Shown here piece by piece: positions 46,639 through 57,975 of a DNA stretch of 64,000 bases. Within the stretch, counting starts at the first letter, position 1. Each line of letters starts with the position of its first letter. Origin of the DNA: Sorghum bicolor (Eukaryota > Streptophyta > Magnoliopsida > Poales > Poaceae); NCBI RefSeq assembly GCF_000003195.3, contig NC_012879.2, positions 40,350,020 through 40,414,019 of the forward strand. The letters run 5' to 3'. A model generated the notes under the pieces. The model saw nothing but the letters and a program-made list of their open reading frames with translations, was not told where the DNA came from and ran no database searches. A program made the translations under genes and the position numbers.

Positions 46639-46697
46639 TTGTTTCTTCGGGGAGGGAGAGTAGAAGATATGCGACGGCGAGGGGGCACGGCGCACTA

Positions 46698-46917
46698 AGG
46701 CCTTGTTTATTTGGTAAAAAATTTTGACCTTAGCAATTTTATTTGTATTTGATAACTATTATCTAATCATAGAACTAATTAGGCTTAAAAATGTGTCTCA
46801 CAAATTAAAGATGAATTGTATAATTAATTATTTTTTTATTTATATTTAATGGTCTATATATGTGTTGGAATATTTGATGTAATAAAAAAATTTAAAAAAT
46901 TTTGGGATAAACTAGCC
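46698..46917 (+). mobile_element. MITE-like element, GGCCTTGTTTA type, degenerate
   Basis: It begins AAGGCCTTGTTTATTTGG and ends in a diverged inverse (GGGATAAACTAGCCTAAG). Internal AT-rich arms AAAAAATTTTGACC and AAAAAATTTTGGG are inverted. This resembles the abundant short grass elements with GGCCTTGTTTAGTTC ends. The superfamily is not certain. Confidence 0.6.
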
Positions 46918-46921
46918 TAAG

Positions 46922-47318
46922 CTACGGTGCGCGAGAGGCGAGCTCGTCATCATGGCTGCCGTGCGCCGGGGCTCATGATACGCCTCAGGGCTGATGGCGG
47001 GAACCACTATAGGCAGACAGCCCTCCTGCCTCACCAGGGAGGATCGGCCCGGATCGGGGGCAAAAAGCGCAGGCATCATTGCCTACGGAGAATGTGTCAT
47101 TCGCCCATGTTTCCAGCACGTTCTGCGTGTGGGATCGTCGTCTTGTGGTCGTCCCTGACCACGGCCAAATCTGTTGGAATTGTTGGATTAGTTAACCAAG
47201 GCTCACACATTGACAGTTTGACACGTACGAGGAGGGTAGAAGTAATATGCTTTGTTGTGGTCCTGTAGAACATGTTTTCCTAGTACTCTTGTTCTTCGCC
47301 TATCGATTATCAAAATTC
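46922..47318. other. Unique sequence, no supported gene
   Basis: Mixed-composition sequence without recognisable repeats. A plus-strand frame (46927-47268) is open but has no recognisable motif and no gene-like context. Confidence 0.4.
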
Positions 47319-47610
47319 AAGTCCTCATTGGCTGTGCAAGCGCGGAGACAGAAGCCATGGCGTGTGCAGACCAAGTTCATCTTGCGACCGAATGGTGCCG
47401 GAACCGATTACTGTTAAATCGGATTGCTCCATGATCATCAAAATTCTGAGATGCAAAGAGGTGGATACAGTATACATAAGCCAACAGATATCTATAGCGC
47501 TGTGCGGGCTTTGTTACTGAGAAGACGAAGGAAATGACTAGGACCTTGGTATATTGGCGATTGCCAGGATCAGCAGAGTAATTTACTTGTTCCATCTCAT
47601 AAAGCGAGTT
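47319..47610 (+). pseudogene. RNase H-like (RVT_3 type) relic
   Basis: One frame gives AETEAMACADQVHLATEWC. After a shift the next gives ITVKSDCSMIIKILR, together resembling the AEAEAL...A..W......ESDC..VI pattern of plant RNase H-like domains found in non-LTR element relics and small gene families. Frameshifts and stops follow. The match is short. Confidence 0.35.
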
Positions 47611-47744
47611 ATTTTAGAAGTTGTGAGAGATATCGATGCTACTAGAAAATAACTAAACATTCTTATAAAAAGTTAGCCTAGTATATCTTCACTACTAAGA
47701 ATGAGGCATTGGTCGATGTCTAGAATCGCCAGAAACTTCGGTCT

Positions 47745-48020
47745 TTTTGCGGCCCGGAGTTAAAGGCCCCTTTAACACCGGTTCGTAACACGAACCGGGG
47801 CTAAAGGGTCCTGCCCAACGGCTACTGACAGGTGCTGTCGGGGTAGCGACTCTTTAGCACCGGTTCGTGTTACCAATCGGTGCTAAAGGGTCCCCTTTAG
47901 CAACGGCCAGTGCCATGGGTCGAGCCAAAGCCTTCAGCACCGGTTTGTAACACAAACCGGTGTTAAAGGGTGACCCTTTAGCACCGGTTTGTGCCCTGAA
48001 CCGGTGCTAAAGGTCCGGTT
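47745..48020 (+). repeat. CACTA 2 subterminal repeats
   Basis: Repeated TTTAGCACCGGTTCGTG-type units and their inverses (CGAACCGGTGCTAAAGG) occur about eight times. They are typical of grass CACTA ends. Confidence 0.82.
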
Positions 48021-48278
48021 TATAGGCCGGCTACCTCCTCCCCTCTCCCATTTGAAACCGAGAGCACCATTGTTGCTTGGAGCTTCTTCTTGCTTGGTCT
48101 TCCTTTGTTCTTCATCTCCGACGTCCATCGTTGATCTTCTTCGACTATATCATCGTCTCTTCGTGCTTGGAGGTGACTACCTGCATCCTTTCTTATCTTT
48201 GTCATGTTATTTTTTGCTTGTGATTTTCCTATTATTTTTAGCTCAAATCCACTTTATTATTTTGAATCATTCACTTGA

Positions 48279-48302
48279 ATATATATATATATATATATAT
48301 AT
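48279..48302. repeat. (AT)n microsatellite
   Basis: Twelve uninterrupted AT units lie in an intron-like part of CACTA 2. Confidence 0.95.
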
Positions 48303-48569
48303 CATATTTCATGACCTAGTATTAATGTAGTTTGCAAGAATGAATTATAGTATCTTTTTATGATCTTAGAAATTAGGATAGTTCAAATTAATTGGTTTGT
48401 TAATATCACTAGATTTATTTTTATTACTACATAATGTCCATTGTATAATTAAAAAGATTTGTTGAAGTAACTAGTCAAATAAAGGACATTATTAGGTTCT
48501 TCTTTAATCATACATATTTACTAGTAAATGTTGAATTTATAATTGTTTAAAACTGAGTATGGATAGTAG

Positions 48570-49091
48570 ATGGCAACCGTGACCGGGTCTTCGGTCTCTC
48601 AACGGGTTCAAAAGCGATACCGGCCGGAACTCCCTCTCATTACTTGTGGCAAGTGTGGGCAGAAGATTGTGATGGAGTACAAAGTGTCGAAAGAGGGAAT
48701 AAACAAGGGTCGTATATTCTACAAGTGTCTGGATCGTAATGTGAGTTATTTCCAGACATTTTCTTATATCTGTGCTTATTTTTTTAATGATATTAATTAA
48801 ACTTTTGATTCTTTCTTTTATTTTTAGTGGGACGGTACCGGCGGATGTACAGGTTGGTACTAGGAGGAAGAATACATTGAATACATCAAGAAATCTTTTG
48901 CACAGGTCGTTGAGGCTGAAGGAGATGAGGCAGTGAGCTGGCGAAAGGAGTTCAATGATGTCGATCAAGAGAATGATCTATCTATTACAGTTGGGATCAG
49001 ACGCGAACTAATTATGTTGCTTAAGTGCATTTTAGTTTTGGTTTTTCTAGTGCTAGTTGCAATTGTATTTGTTGTAGCCAAGCTTGCTTGA
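48570..49091 (+). pseudogene. GRF-type zinc finger protein with C-terminal membrane segment, in CACTA 2
   Basis: Exon 1 (48570-48738) encodes a GRF finger (CGKCGQKIVMEYKVSKEG, GRIFYKCL). An intron with GTGAGT...TTTTTAG borders spans 48739-48827. Exon 2 completes it (WDGTGGCTGWY) and ends with a coiled-coil-like segment and a strong hydrophobic anchor (CILVLVFLVLVAIVFVVAKL). A TAG near 48861 replaces the expected Trp. The gene lies between the subterminal repeats and the transposase in the same orientation. Its role in the transposon is unknown. Confidence 0.7.
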
Positions 49092-49186
49092 ATTAATCAA
49101 CTATGTGTGTTAGACATGTTGTGCACTAAGATGAGAAACTATATGTGTGCATGGTTTTCATAATATATATGTTATATTTAATGCAG

Positions 49187-50749
49187 ATGGTAACACGTAA
49201 CTGGATATATAATGCCAATCGGCGCTCCGAAGAGTTCATTAATGGCGTGCACTATTTCTTAAGTGTGGCCGAGACAAATAAGAGGGACGGTTTCATGTGT
49301 TGTCCATATGTCGTGTGCAAGAATTTGATGGAATATTCTAACTCAAGAACTCTTCATTCGCACTTATTAAAGTCTGGTTTCGTACCAAACTATATTTGTT
49401 GGACCAAGCATGGAGAAAGCAGGATTATAATGGATGAACGTGAAGAAGAAGAAGAAGAATTGGACCACACCAACATTATTGCTAAGTACGGTGGCTTCAA
49501 TGATGTTGTAATGGGAGGAGATAATGAAGAAGAGGTAGCGGCAGAAGATGATCGGGGCGATGATGCTTTTGGTGATGCCATCTGTGATGCACAAAGATAA
49601 TGTGAAGTGAGAAAGAGAAAGCCAAGTTTGAGCGCATGCTAGAGGACCACAGGAAATCGCTATATCCCACCACTGAAGAGGGGCAAAAAAAGCTGGGTAC
49701 CACACTGAAATTGCTACAATGGGAGGCAAAGAATGGTACATCTGACAAGGCATTTGGGCGGTTATTGAAGATCATAAAAAAGATGCTTCCGAAAGGCAAC
49801 GAATTGCCTACCACTACGTATGAAGCAAAACAGGCTGTCTGCCCTTTGGGATTAGAAATCCACAAGATACACGCATGTCCTAATGACTGCATCCTCTACC
49901 GTGGGGAGGAATACGAAAATTTGGATGCATGTCCAGTATGTAAGGCATCGTGGTCTAAGATCAGGCGAGATGATTCTGGCGATGTTGAGGGTGAAGAACG
50001 TCATAGGAAGAAAATTCCTGCCAAGGTTACGTGGTATGCTCCTATAATACCACGATTAAAACGTCAAACAAGGACAATGCAAAGTTGTTGTGGTGGCATA
50101 AAGAAGACCGTAAGATAGACAATATGCTGAGACACCCTGCCGATGGAACCCAGTGGAGAGCGATAGACAGAGAATTCCCAGATTTTGCAGATGATGGTAG
50201 AAACTTGCGGTTCGCCTTAAGTACAGATGGTATAAATCCTTTCGGTGAGCAGAGCAGTAGTCACAGCATTTGGCCAGTTACTCTATGTATCTACAACCTT
50301 CCTCCATGGCTATGCATGAAGCAGAAGTTTATTACGATGCCGGTGCTTATCCAAGGACCGAAGCAATCTGGCAACGACATCGATGTCTACCAGAGGCCAT
50401 TAGTTGAGGAACTTCAACTTTTATGGACCAAACCAGGAGTTCGCGTGTGGGATGAGTACAAACAAGAGCACTTTGACCTGTGAGCATTGCTGTTTGTAAC
50501 AATCAATGATTGACCAGCTCTGAGTAATCTTTCAGGCCAGTCAAACAAGGGATATAATGCATGCACACATTGTTATGAAGACCTTGACTGTGTATTTTTG
50601 AAAAAATGTTGGAAGGTCGTGTACCTTGGCCACCGTCGGTTTCTTCCTGTGAACCACCCAGTACGAAACAAAGGCAAGCATTTTAAAGGCAAGGCAGACC
50701 ACCGGACCAAGCCTCTCAATCGAACCGAGGATGATGTACTCGGAATGCT
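49187..50749 (+). pseudogene. TNP2-type transposase of CACTA 2, N-terminal part (frameshifted, truncated)
   Basis: The ATG at 49187 follows an acceptor-like ATGCAG. The N-terminus carries the transposase-associated region (CCPYVVCKN, H..LLKSGFVPNYICWTKHGE), then an acidic stretch. Stops or shifts lie near 49598, about 50070 and 50480. The core continues with HPADGTQWRAIDREFPDFADD, STDGINPFGEQ and NLPPWLCMK, then CEDLDC-like and GHRRFLPVNHPVR segments. It ends abruptly in the LTR at 50750. It belongs to a different TNP2 lineage from CACTA 1. Confidence 0.86.
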
Positions 50750-52401
50750 TATTGGGCATTCTTAACGTCATTACCAAAAGTAGACTTAGTTTTCTAATTC
50801 TGATAACGGCGCCAAAAATGTCGAACCTATCTCCCATGCCACTTAAGCTAAGTTGTCATCACCAGCATGACATAAGAGACGTGGTATTGAAATATGCAAT
50901 TGCTCATCTATATAAATAACAAATGGGATCTGCAAGCGCACAGATTAATACCGATGTAGCATTTTAACCAGGAAGTATTCTAGGTATCGTTATTTATATT
51001 TTTACCACTGGAAAGGGATTATTAATCATCAATGTTGATTATAGAATGGAATATAAGATTGAGTATCTATCATTGCATGTATAATTGAGAACATTTATCT
51101 AACTCTTTCAGACAGGGATAAGTGTCCCATAAAGGATATATAAAATAATAAATAGTGACAAAGATAATTAATCTGATCAGCATAACTTAGCCACATATAA
51201 ATATGATAAGCACCTCAATTAGATATTCTAGCAAGTCATTAGCATGGAATTAGGACGAACTACAAGAATATTTCCTAAGTTATTCTTAACTATACGGTCT
51301 AGCATATCGTAGTTAGTGCAATTATACTTAGCAATCATTGTGAGATAAGATTACACCCATGCATAGTGATATTATCAAGGAATATGAGAAACATCGCAAT
51401 CACTCCCCTGTAATAATGTTGCTCTGCCAGCCCTATACACGAGAGGGGGACTATATAAGAATCAATGAAGCTGTCACTATCACGAACTACCCCGCGATTT
51501 GGCATATAGGGTACAATCACAGATAAATACAGTATAAGCACCACGCCTACACAATATCTATCATTTACCCATGGATCCGATGGATAAAAGCTATACGATC
51601 CTAAACATGTATATAAATCCAATCTAACTAAGCCAAGTATATAACTATGATAAACTAAGAACAATATAATTGCGAATATAAACAAGTAGAGCAAAGTCAT
51701 AAGCAATATATTGAAGTAGAACAAAGTCATATTCATAATATTGAAGAGCAAAGATGAACAATTGAAGAACGATAGAGAATTACCAAGAATCGTCTTGACA
51801 AACCCGAAAACCAATCGAAGATTGACTCCTTCTAGTTCGAATCCTATGTAGCTATGCTAATCTAGATGTCTAATTGATGTGGTGGCTCTAGGCTTGATTA
51901 GAGGCTTCTTCTCCCTTGATGAATAATGAATTAGGGTTGAGAGGTCCTCTCCTCCAGGGGCCAGGGGGTCTGGTTTTATAGTCCTTCTAAGTGAATATGG
52001 GCCGTCGGATCAAGCCGACATTGATTGAACGGTTATCCTTGATCCTTTAGGTCGGTGGAACATAATCCTGAAAGAGAGTCCTGATTGGACTCCAGAGGAG
52101 GGCGGGCGCCCTGGTCCCTAGGGCGGGCGCCCTGGGCCAGACTCCGTTCTGCCTCCGCTTCATTCTCGTGGCTTCTAGAGTATTCTAGATGTAAGATAAT
52201 TGCGCGGCACGTTAATATCTCTATGTAATCCCGACGTGTGGGCCTTTCTTCCGTATTTCCTGATAACCCCCTGCAGAAATAGACAAACACCAAAACTCGT
52301 GGAATTCTATCAGATAAAACCCTAAGTGTGGATGTTGATTTCGTTTGGATCCTTTTTTTGTTTATTTGATAATTAAATTTGATACATAAGGACCGTCAAC
52401 A
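50750..52401 (-). repeat. 3' LTR, Athila-like type A (1652 bp, reverse)
   Basis: On the minus strand it runs from TGTTGACGG (52401) to a mutated end GCCCAATA (50750). It contains the same TATA/CCAGACCCCCTGG block (near 51955-51985) and U5 module (near 50925-51020) as the plus-strand type A copies. Confidence 0.9.
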
Positions 52402-54561
52402 AACTCCCCCAAGCTTACCTCTTGCTCGTCCCTGAGCAAGGATAATCTCAGTGCTGGATCAGAAGTTATTGTAACGCCTTTAAAAATTGACGGTACACAT
52501 GCTTTTAAATGAGGTCTCGTCTCTGAGTTAGAGTAAACTGTCAAGACTTAAAACTTACTTATTTTACCTTTCACCATGGGACTTGTAACCATCACTTCTG
52601 TCTTGAGTAGTTAAAAGATAGAACAGTCTAGTCAAGTGCCATGTCTCATATTCTTGATCAGCTATAGCTCTGGAGTTTTTGCAGATTTTCAAATAAAACT
52701 CAGAGATTCCTTGTATGACTCTCTTAGATCTCTCTTTTGTGGTATTTCTGGATCCTTACCAAGGCAGTGATGGTATATGCCTTCTCTCAAGTATGTAGTA
52801 TTTGTGGTATAAGGCATAATGACATTGCCTTCTCTCTCATCCTACTCTAATAAGGCTTTGATATCTAGAGCTCATAGGTGGGACATACTTACAAGACATT
52901 TATTGTATAGTCAAACCATGGATCCAAAGAAATAAGTCAATAAGTCAAATCAATATGTGCATGTGTGGCGAATGAATGGTATATGGTGATGATGGTGACA
53001 ACAATGGTGAAAGACTAATTCTACTTGTGCTCTTTGAGGGGATACATACCTTCCTTGCTCTTTGGAACTTTTTGATGAGAATGAGATGCTCTATCTTTTA
53101 TTTTTCCTCTCAGGTGGGTATTTTGTACCCCTAATTCTACTGTCGGACACTTGTCCCTTTTTACCCCTCGTCTCACTTTTTTCTTTTCTTTCGAGGTTCT
53201 GGGCACTTGCCCCTTTTTATTTCCTCGTTTCTTTTCTCTCTTTTTTTAGAGCACTCATCTCCTGAAATAATATAGCAAGTGGTAGTAACCAAGATAACTT
53301 GAGCATTTATTTCACAGGGGAAAACAGAAATGTTTTTGGCTATTCTCTCCCAGATTAGGAGTAGAATATTTTTGGGTGGTTCTGGAGATGGAAATGAGTG
53401 GATATATGTGGATGCGTACTTCCGAGGTAGAAGTAGCATGTGTGAATGAACGTGCAAGTGAATTTTGATTTAACCACATGACAAGCTCCTAAGGGTCTAC
53501 ACAGCTTGACCACACTCAATGCTCATAAGTAGTAAAAAGTAAATGTGTGGCTCAAAGTCTAGCAAGCATGTATATATGGCTGTGGTAGGAATTTAAACTC
53601 TCATCATACAGGAACTCATCATGTAATATTTTAAAGATTTTTCAAAGGCAAAATTCTCCAGAATTCTAGCATCTCTAGAAATAGATAAACAGCAGCTCAA
53701 CCTTCCCATATCATATCCGTTAACAACTTAGACTTCAGATCAAGTTTTCTTCCCACAAGTTTAGGTTTAGAGCAAGCTTTAAATTATAACAGTTATGCCT
53801 AAACTTGAGAGAAAACTCAAATTTGAAAATTAGGTAGAGCAACTATTCATCACATCCATGCTAGAGTTTTATTATTAAGATTCAGCTTAGCATAGCCACT
53901 TTATTTATTTATTAAACACACTAAGCAAAAGATATATATATATATATAAGCATAAAGTCTTTATTTGGTTTTCCATAGTTATGTATATTATATTTTAATA
54001 TAGTATAAGCATAAAGATAGGTTGAAATACTTAGCGGGATAAATGGGGGTGCTTTCCCCCAAGCTGAATTTTGACGTAATTTCTTCTGACATAGCTAGCA
54101 GGTAGCAGAGGTGTATTTGAAAGTCGGCAGTATCCTGACAGCGATTAGAATGTCCTCCGTCTGCTAGTCTTCTTGATTCTTAAATTCTGTGGATCTCAAA
54201 TAGACAACAAAGCTTTGTGGAACTGATTAGGTGTTAGCATAAATATCTAGCCTTTATCATGTTGAGCCTCCTCAATAAATATTACTCCCTATTTTTATAT
54301 TTTCATTTTATAGAGCAGAAAAAGAAATATTTATTTTATTTTTATGCCACCACAGTGGATGTACTTATGGGTTTTATGTCACTCGTATACTCACATGGGG
54401 CTTACTATTTTTTAACATTTTTATTTTCTTTTTAGGATAATATAAACACGATTAACTAAGCAAACTGTTTAAATGATTGAAAGGGAAAGGATAACTTCCA
54501 AGTTTACCTATTGGCAAGGTGTTCGGTGTTTTTAAGTCCTCCAAACAGGACTCTCCGTTTT
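52402..54561 (-). other. 3' noncoding region and polypurine tract (reverse copy)
   Basis: It corresponds to 8268-10431. The polypurine tract is at 52402-52414 (minus AAGCTTGGGGGAG). A second such tract lies at 54052-54065. No pol domain is present. Confidence 0.75.
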
Positions 54562-55789
54562 CTAGTTGTCTTGGGATTCGTTGGGTGGCGGAGTCGGTGC
54601 TTCCGGCGACGCCTCTTCTTCGTGTATAGTTATCTTCTCTTTCCACACCTGACTTGGTGCTACGGTCTCCTCTGGATAATTCTATTTAAACTGTATATCT
54701 TCAGATCTTATTACTTCTCCTTCGTAGTCTGCCCATCCGTCCTTGATGATTTCCCTTCTCTTGTTGCGGTTGCGTCGTCTTCTTCTTGTCCTGACCTGCT
54801 TAGAGTCTTCAACGATATAGTTAGGATCAGTAAAATAGCGGCGTACCTTTTGTGAGGGGAAGTGCATGTGGACTTCTCCAGTTCCAATATAGATGATTGC
54901 TTTAACGGTGCTGAGGAACGGTCTTCCAAGGATGATGGGTGGATCGTACTCATCTTCTCCCATGTCAATAACCTAAAAGTCTATGTAGACAAAATGATCG
55001 TCTATTTTGACAGGGACATCAGTTACTATACCTTTAACCTCTCAAAATGTCTGATCTGCCATCTGGAGCTGAATGAATGTTGGTTTTAGGGGCATGGTAC
55101 CGAACAAGAGCTGATAGCTGACTGCGGCCATTATGTTGACGCCCGATCCGGTGTCACAAAACGTCTTGTAGAAGTTGTACCCATTTATGGAGCAATAGAT
55201 GCTTGGCATTCCTGGGTCGTCATTCTTGGTCACAAACGGTGACTTAAGTCGATGATCTTGACCTCCTTGAACTGCAGTGACCATCTTAGCTGACTCGGTC
55301 CACACTTGCTTGTTCCTATTCCTCCAGTTGGTCCTCTTCCTTGGTTCATGTCGAGATTGCTCTGGGATTTTTGTAGTCTTGTTCATGAAGGAAAATGTCT
55401 CCTTCTTCCCTTTGATGTAGAAACTGATCTTGGCAGCACTAGCGTAGATGACAGCTCGCGAGGTGCCCTCTCATCATTACCGATCTCTATCACCCCGAAG
55501 TCTGCTGGGGCGTACAAGGTACCAACTCGGACGCAAAGGTTCTTCAATATTCCTTTTGGAAAACTTATCATCTGATCTGCAAACTGCAAACACATGGTTG
55601 TTTTTGATAAAGGATATGTAAAGAATTTTTCATAGAGTACCCTGGTCATAATGTTGACACTAGAGCCAAAGTCGCATAGTGGTTCTGGGAAGTCCACCAT
55701 GCCGATGGAGATGGGGATGATGAGGCGTCCTGGATCGCCTCTCTTGACAGGCAGAAGGTCAGTAGTAACTTCAGTGATGGGGTTACTCT
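54562..55789 (-). pseudogene. Tandem retropepsin-like protein (reverse copy)
   Basis: Domain 1 carries CDFGSSVNIM. A deletion near 55455 removes part of the PIILGRPFL motif of this domain. The linker is RKRTNWRNRNK. Domain 2 carries CDTGSGVNIM (near 55150) and PIILGRPFLSTVKA (near 54930). A TGA lies near 55040 and a TAG at about 54970-54974; the TAG is at the same codon as 7863 in element 1. The final stretch keeps CAG where element 1 has TAG at 8178. Confidence 0.8.
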
Positions 55790-57062
55790 AGTAGTTACCA
55801 GCATCAAACATGTCTACAAGATTTGCAGATTCTAATCCTTCCGGTTGTGATGGTATACTGGGGTTAGTAGCAGGAACAGCAGCAACTATTTGATTTAACT
55901 GAGATTCAATCATTTTATTAAAGCTAATTTGATTTTTGATGGCAGTAGAGAAATTATCCATTCTATTATTTATATTTTCTAGCATTTTATCATTTGATGC
56001 CAATTTCTTAGATAGGTTATCCATTAGCTTTCCTTGATTAGACACTAACTCTCTCAGAGGTGGAAAATTATTAGTATTATTGTAAGAATTGTTACCTTGC
56101 TAATTACCTGAGTAGTTAGGCCTCTGTTGATTCCAACCTTGATTTTGTTGAGGACGGTTGTAGTAGTAGTAGTTGTTGTTGATGATGTAGTTCACATCCT
56201 CAAGCATCTCAGGACAGTGATTGCCTGAGTGTCCAGTATCTCCACACTCCTCACAAGTCATGTGAGAGTCGTAGATGTGCATGACTTCTTTCTTATCTCT
56301 AGCTCTATCATCGAGATTCTTCATGAGCAGGTCTAGCTTTGCAGACAGCATGTCTACCTCCTTGAGCTGATGTATACCTCCACCTTTCTTGCGTGTCTGG
56401 GTCCTTTCTTCATTCCAACTTTGGTTGGATGCCATCTTCTCCATAAGAGCTGTGGCTTGTGATATGGTAAGTGATAGGAATGCTCCTCCAGCTGCAGCAT
56501 CCATGTCTCTCGGGCACTGTTGCCGAGCCAATGATAAAATGTCTGCATCAGTAGCCAACTCTCCATTCCATGATGGGGACATTCTAGGATGTAGTCTTAG
56601 AAGCGCTCACATGCTTCTGGAACGGATTCATCATGTTGTTGCTGAAAACTTGTAATCTTCCCACGGAGAGCATTGGTCTTGCCCACGGGAAAGAACATAG
56701 CCAGAAAATTCGTGGAGCAGAGTGCCCACGTAGTATTCTTCTCCTTTGTAGCGTAGAACCACTGCTTCGCTCTTCCTAACAGTGAGAATGGGAAGAGGCA
56801 AAGTAGTATAGCATCTCTGGGGACTCCTGATATGGTGAATGTGTTGCAAATCTCCAGGAAGTGTTGGAAATGAGCACTAGCATCTTCGTGTGCCTTCCCA
56901 CAGAACTGGTTGGATTGGACCATGTTGATAAGTCCAGGCTTGAGCTCAAAGTTGTCGTCGATCTCTGCAGCAGGTCCAGTGCGGATGTTGTCCATAGTGG
57001 GAGCTGAGAACTCACGGATCGATTTGTTCGCCATGGCTTCGAATTCTGAAGACAAGTTCTGG
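55790..57062 (-). pseudogene. Gag of type A (reverse copy), N-terminus replaced at the fusion
   Basis: Capsid region KAHEDASAHFQHFLEIC and CLFPFSLLGRAKQWFYATKEK, zinc knuckle CEECGDTGHSGNHC (near 56220-56262) and coiled-coil-like MLENINNRMDNFSTAIKN are present. The frame breaks at 56597 (TAG after ERF) and near 56100. The first 40 or so residues of type A gag (RRHLPGNFVDNPEALF) are missing: the sequence joins the type B leader at about 57062. Confidence 0.82.
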
Positions 57063-57424
57063 TAAAGATAGGTTCGAATGGGTCATCAATAGTGGGCATA
57101 GAAGGGGAGAAGATGAGATTGTCTTCTAAATGGCTTCGCTCTCCTTCTATTGCATCACTTAAGATGCCCTCCTTGAGTCTTTCTAGATGTCCATCAGAGG
57201 GATTGGATTTGAGATGCTTTCTAAGATCCCTTCTTAGGAAGGTTCAGACTATATGCACTCAAAGGTCTCTTATGAAGCAAGAAGTTTAAGCTCATCCCAA
57301 AATTAATTTCCAAAGGTAGAATTTCTTCTTCCCTTAGATGATTTTGGAGTACTACTAGTTTGGGTTTGATGGCCAAATCATGGGATTGAAATGTTTGGAA
57401 ATCGGCTATTGAAACTTCCTTTCC

Positions 57425-57853
57425 TCATCTAGGAGATGATTCCTTCTCTATCTCTAGGATTTTTTTATGAAGGCTAGTGCAAGAAGGATGTCCACGAATG
57501 AAGAAATACCTTGCTTTACTAACAGATAAAGAAAGAAAAACTCTACCAAAGGTTACATGATTCAGACCAATGTGAAAATATCGAGAAAAAACATGGTCTT
57601 GTAGGGCTAGGTTTAAACCATAATTTATAGAAAGATTAAAAGATTCCTTAGGTGTAGCTAAAAATTTATTATCTTCTTGATTAAAAGATAGGACCTCAAC
57701 TATAGAAAAGGGTTGGTTTTGACCTACTGCAATCAACTCCGGACACAGATCATAATTAGGGGCAAAGAAAGGACTTGTTGACTCCCATGGTCTATGGCTG
57801 GTCTCCGAAGGTACAAAAAATTCAATAATAGGTGTGGAATTTGAGTTATCCAT
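57425..57853 (-). CDS. Leader ORF of the type B Athila-like element, 142 aa, unknown
   Basis: The frame is open from ATG 57853 to TGA 57425. It begins MDNSNSTPIIEFFVPSETSH and contains NYGLNLALQDHVFSRYFHIG and RGHPSCTSLHKKILEIEKE. It lies about 100 bases downstream of the primer site, in the place where gag would be expected. A similar-length leader ORF is known in some Tat/Ogre-type Gypsy elements, but I do not recognise this sequence. Codon use and intactness hint at coding; only one copy is visible. Confidence 0.45.
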   Translation of the reverse strand: MDNSNSTPIIEFFVPSETSHRPWESTSPFFAPNYDLCPELIAVGQNQPFSIVEVLSFNQEDNKFLATPKESFNLSINYGLNLALQDHVFSRYFHIGLNHVTFGRVFLSLSVSKARYFFIRGHPSCTSLHKKILEIEKESSPR

Positions 57854-57949
57854 AAAGATGGAAAAAATAGAAAGATAAAAGAATAAAAGTATAAAAGTAT
57901 AATACAAGATAATAGCAAGACTCAAAGTTATCTCAGCAAACCGTCTTTC

Positions 57950-57967
57950 TCCTCGGCAACGGCGCCA
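57950..57967 (-). promoter_or_regulatory. Primer-binding site, tRNA-Asp (one mismatch)
   Basis: The minus strand reads TGGCGCCGTTGCCGAGGA, eight bases inside the LTR end at 57976. Confidence 0.88.
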
Positions 57968-57975
57968 GAAATGCT

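Larger units (their letters stand above)
47690..50749 (+). mobile_element. CACTA transposon 2, truncated on the right by an Athila-like LTR
   Basis: The left terminus CACTACTAAGAATGAGG starts at 47690, followed by subterminal repeats of a different type from CACTA 1 (TTTAGCACCGGTTCGTG and inverse). A GRF zinc-finger ORF and then a TNP2-type transposase follow. The transposase stops at 50749, where LTR type A begins. The right half of the element is missing from the window. Confidence 0.82.
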
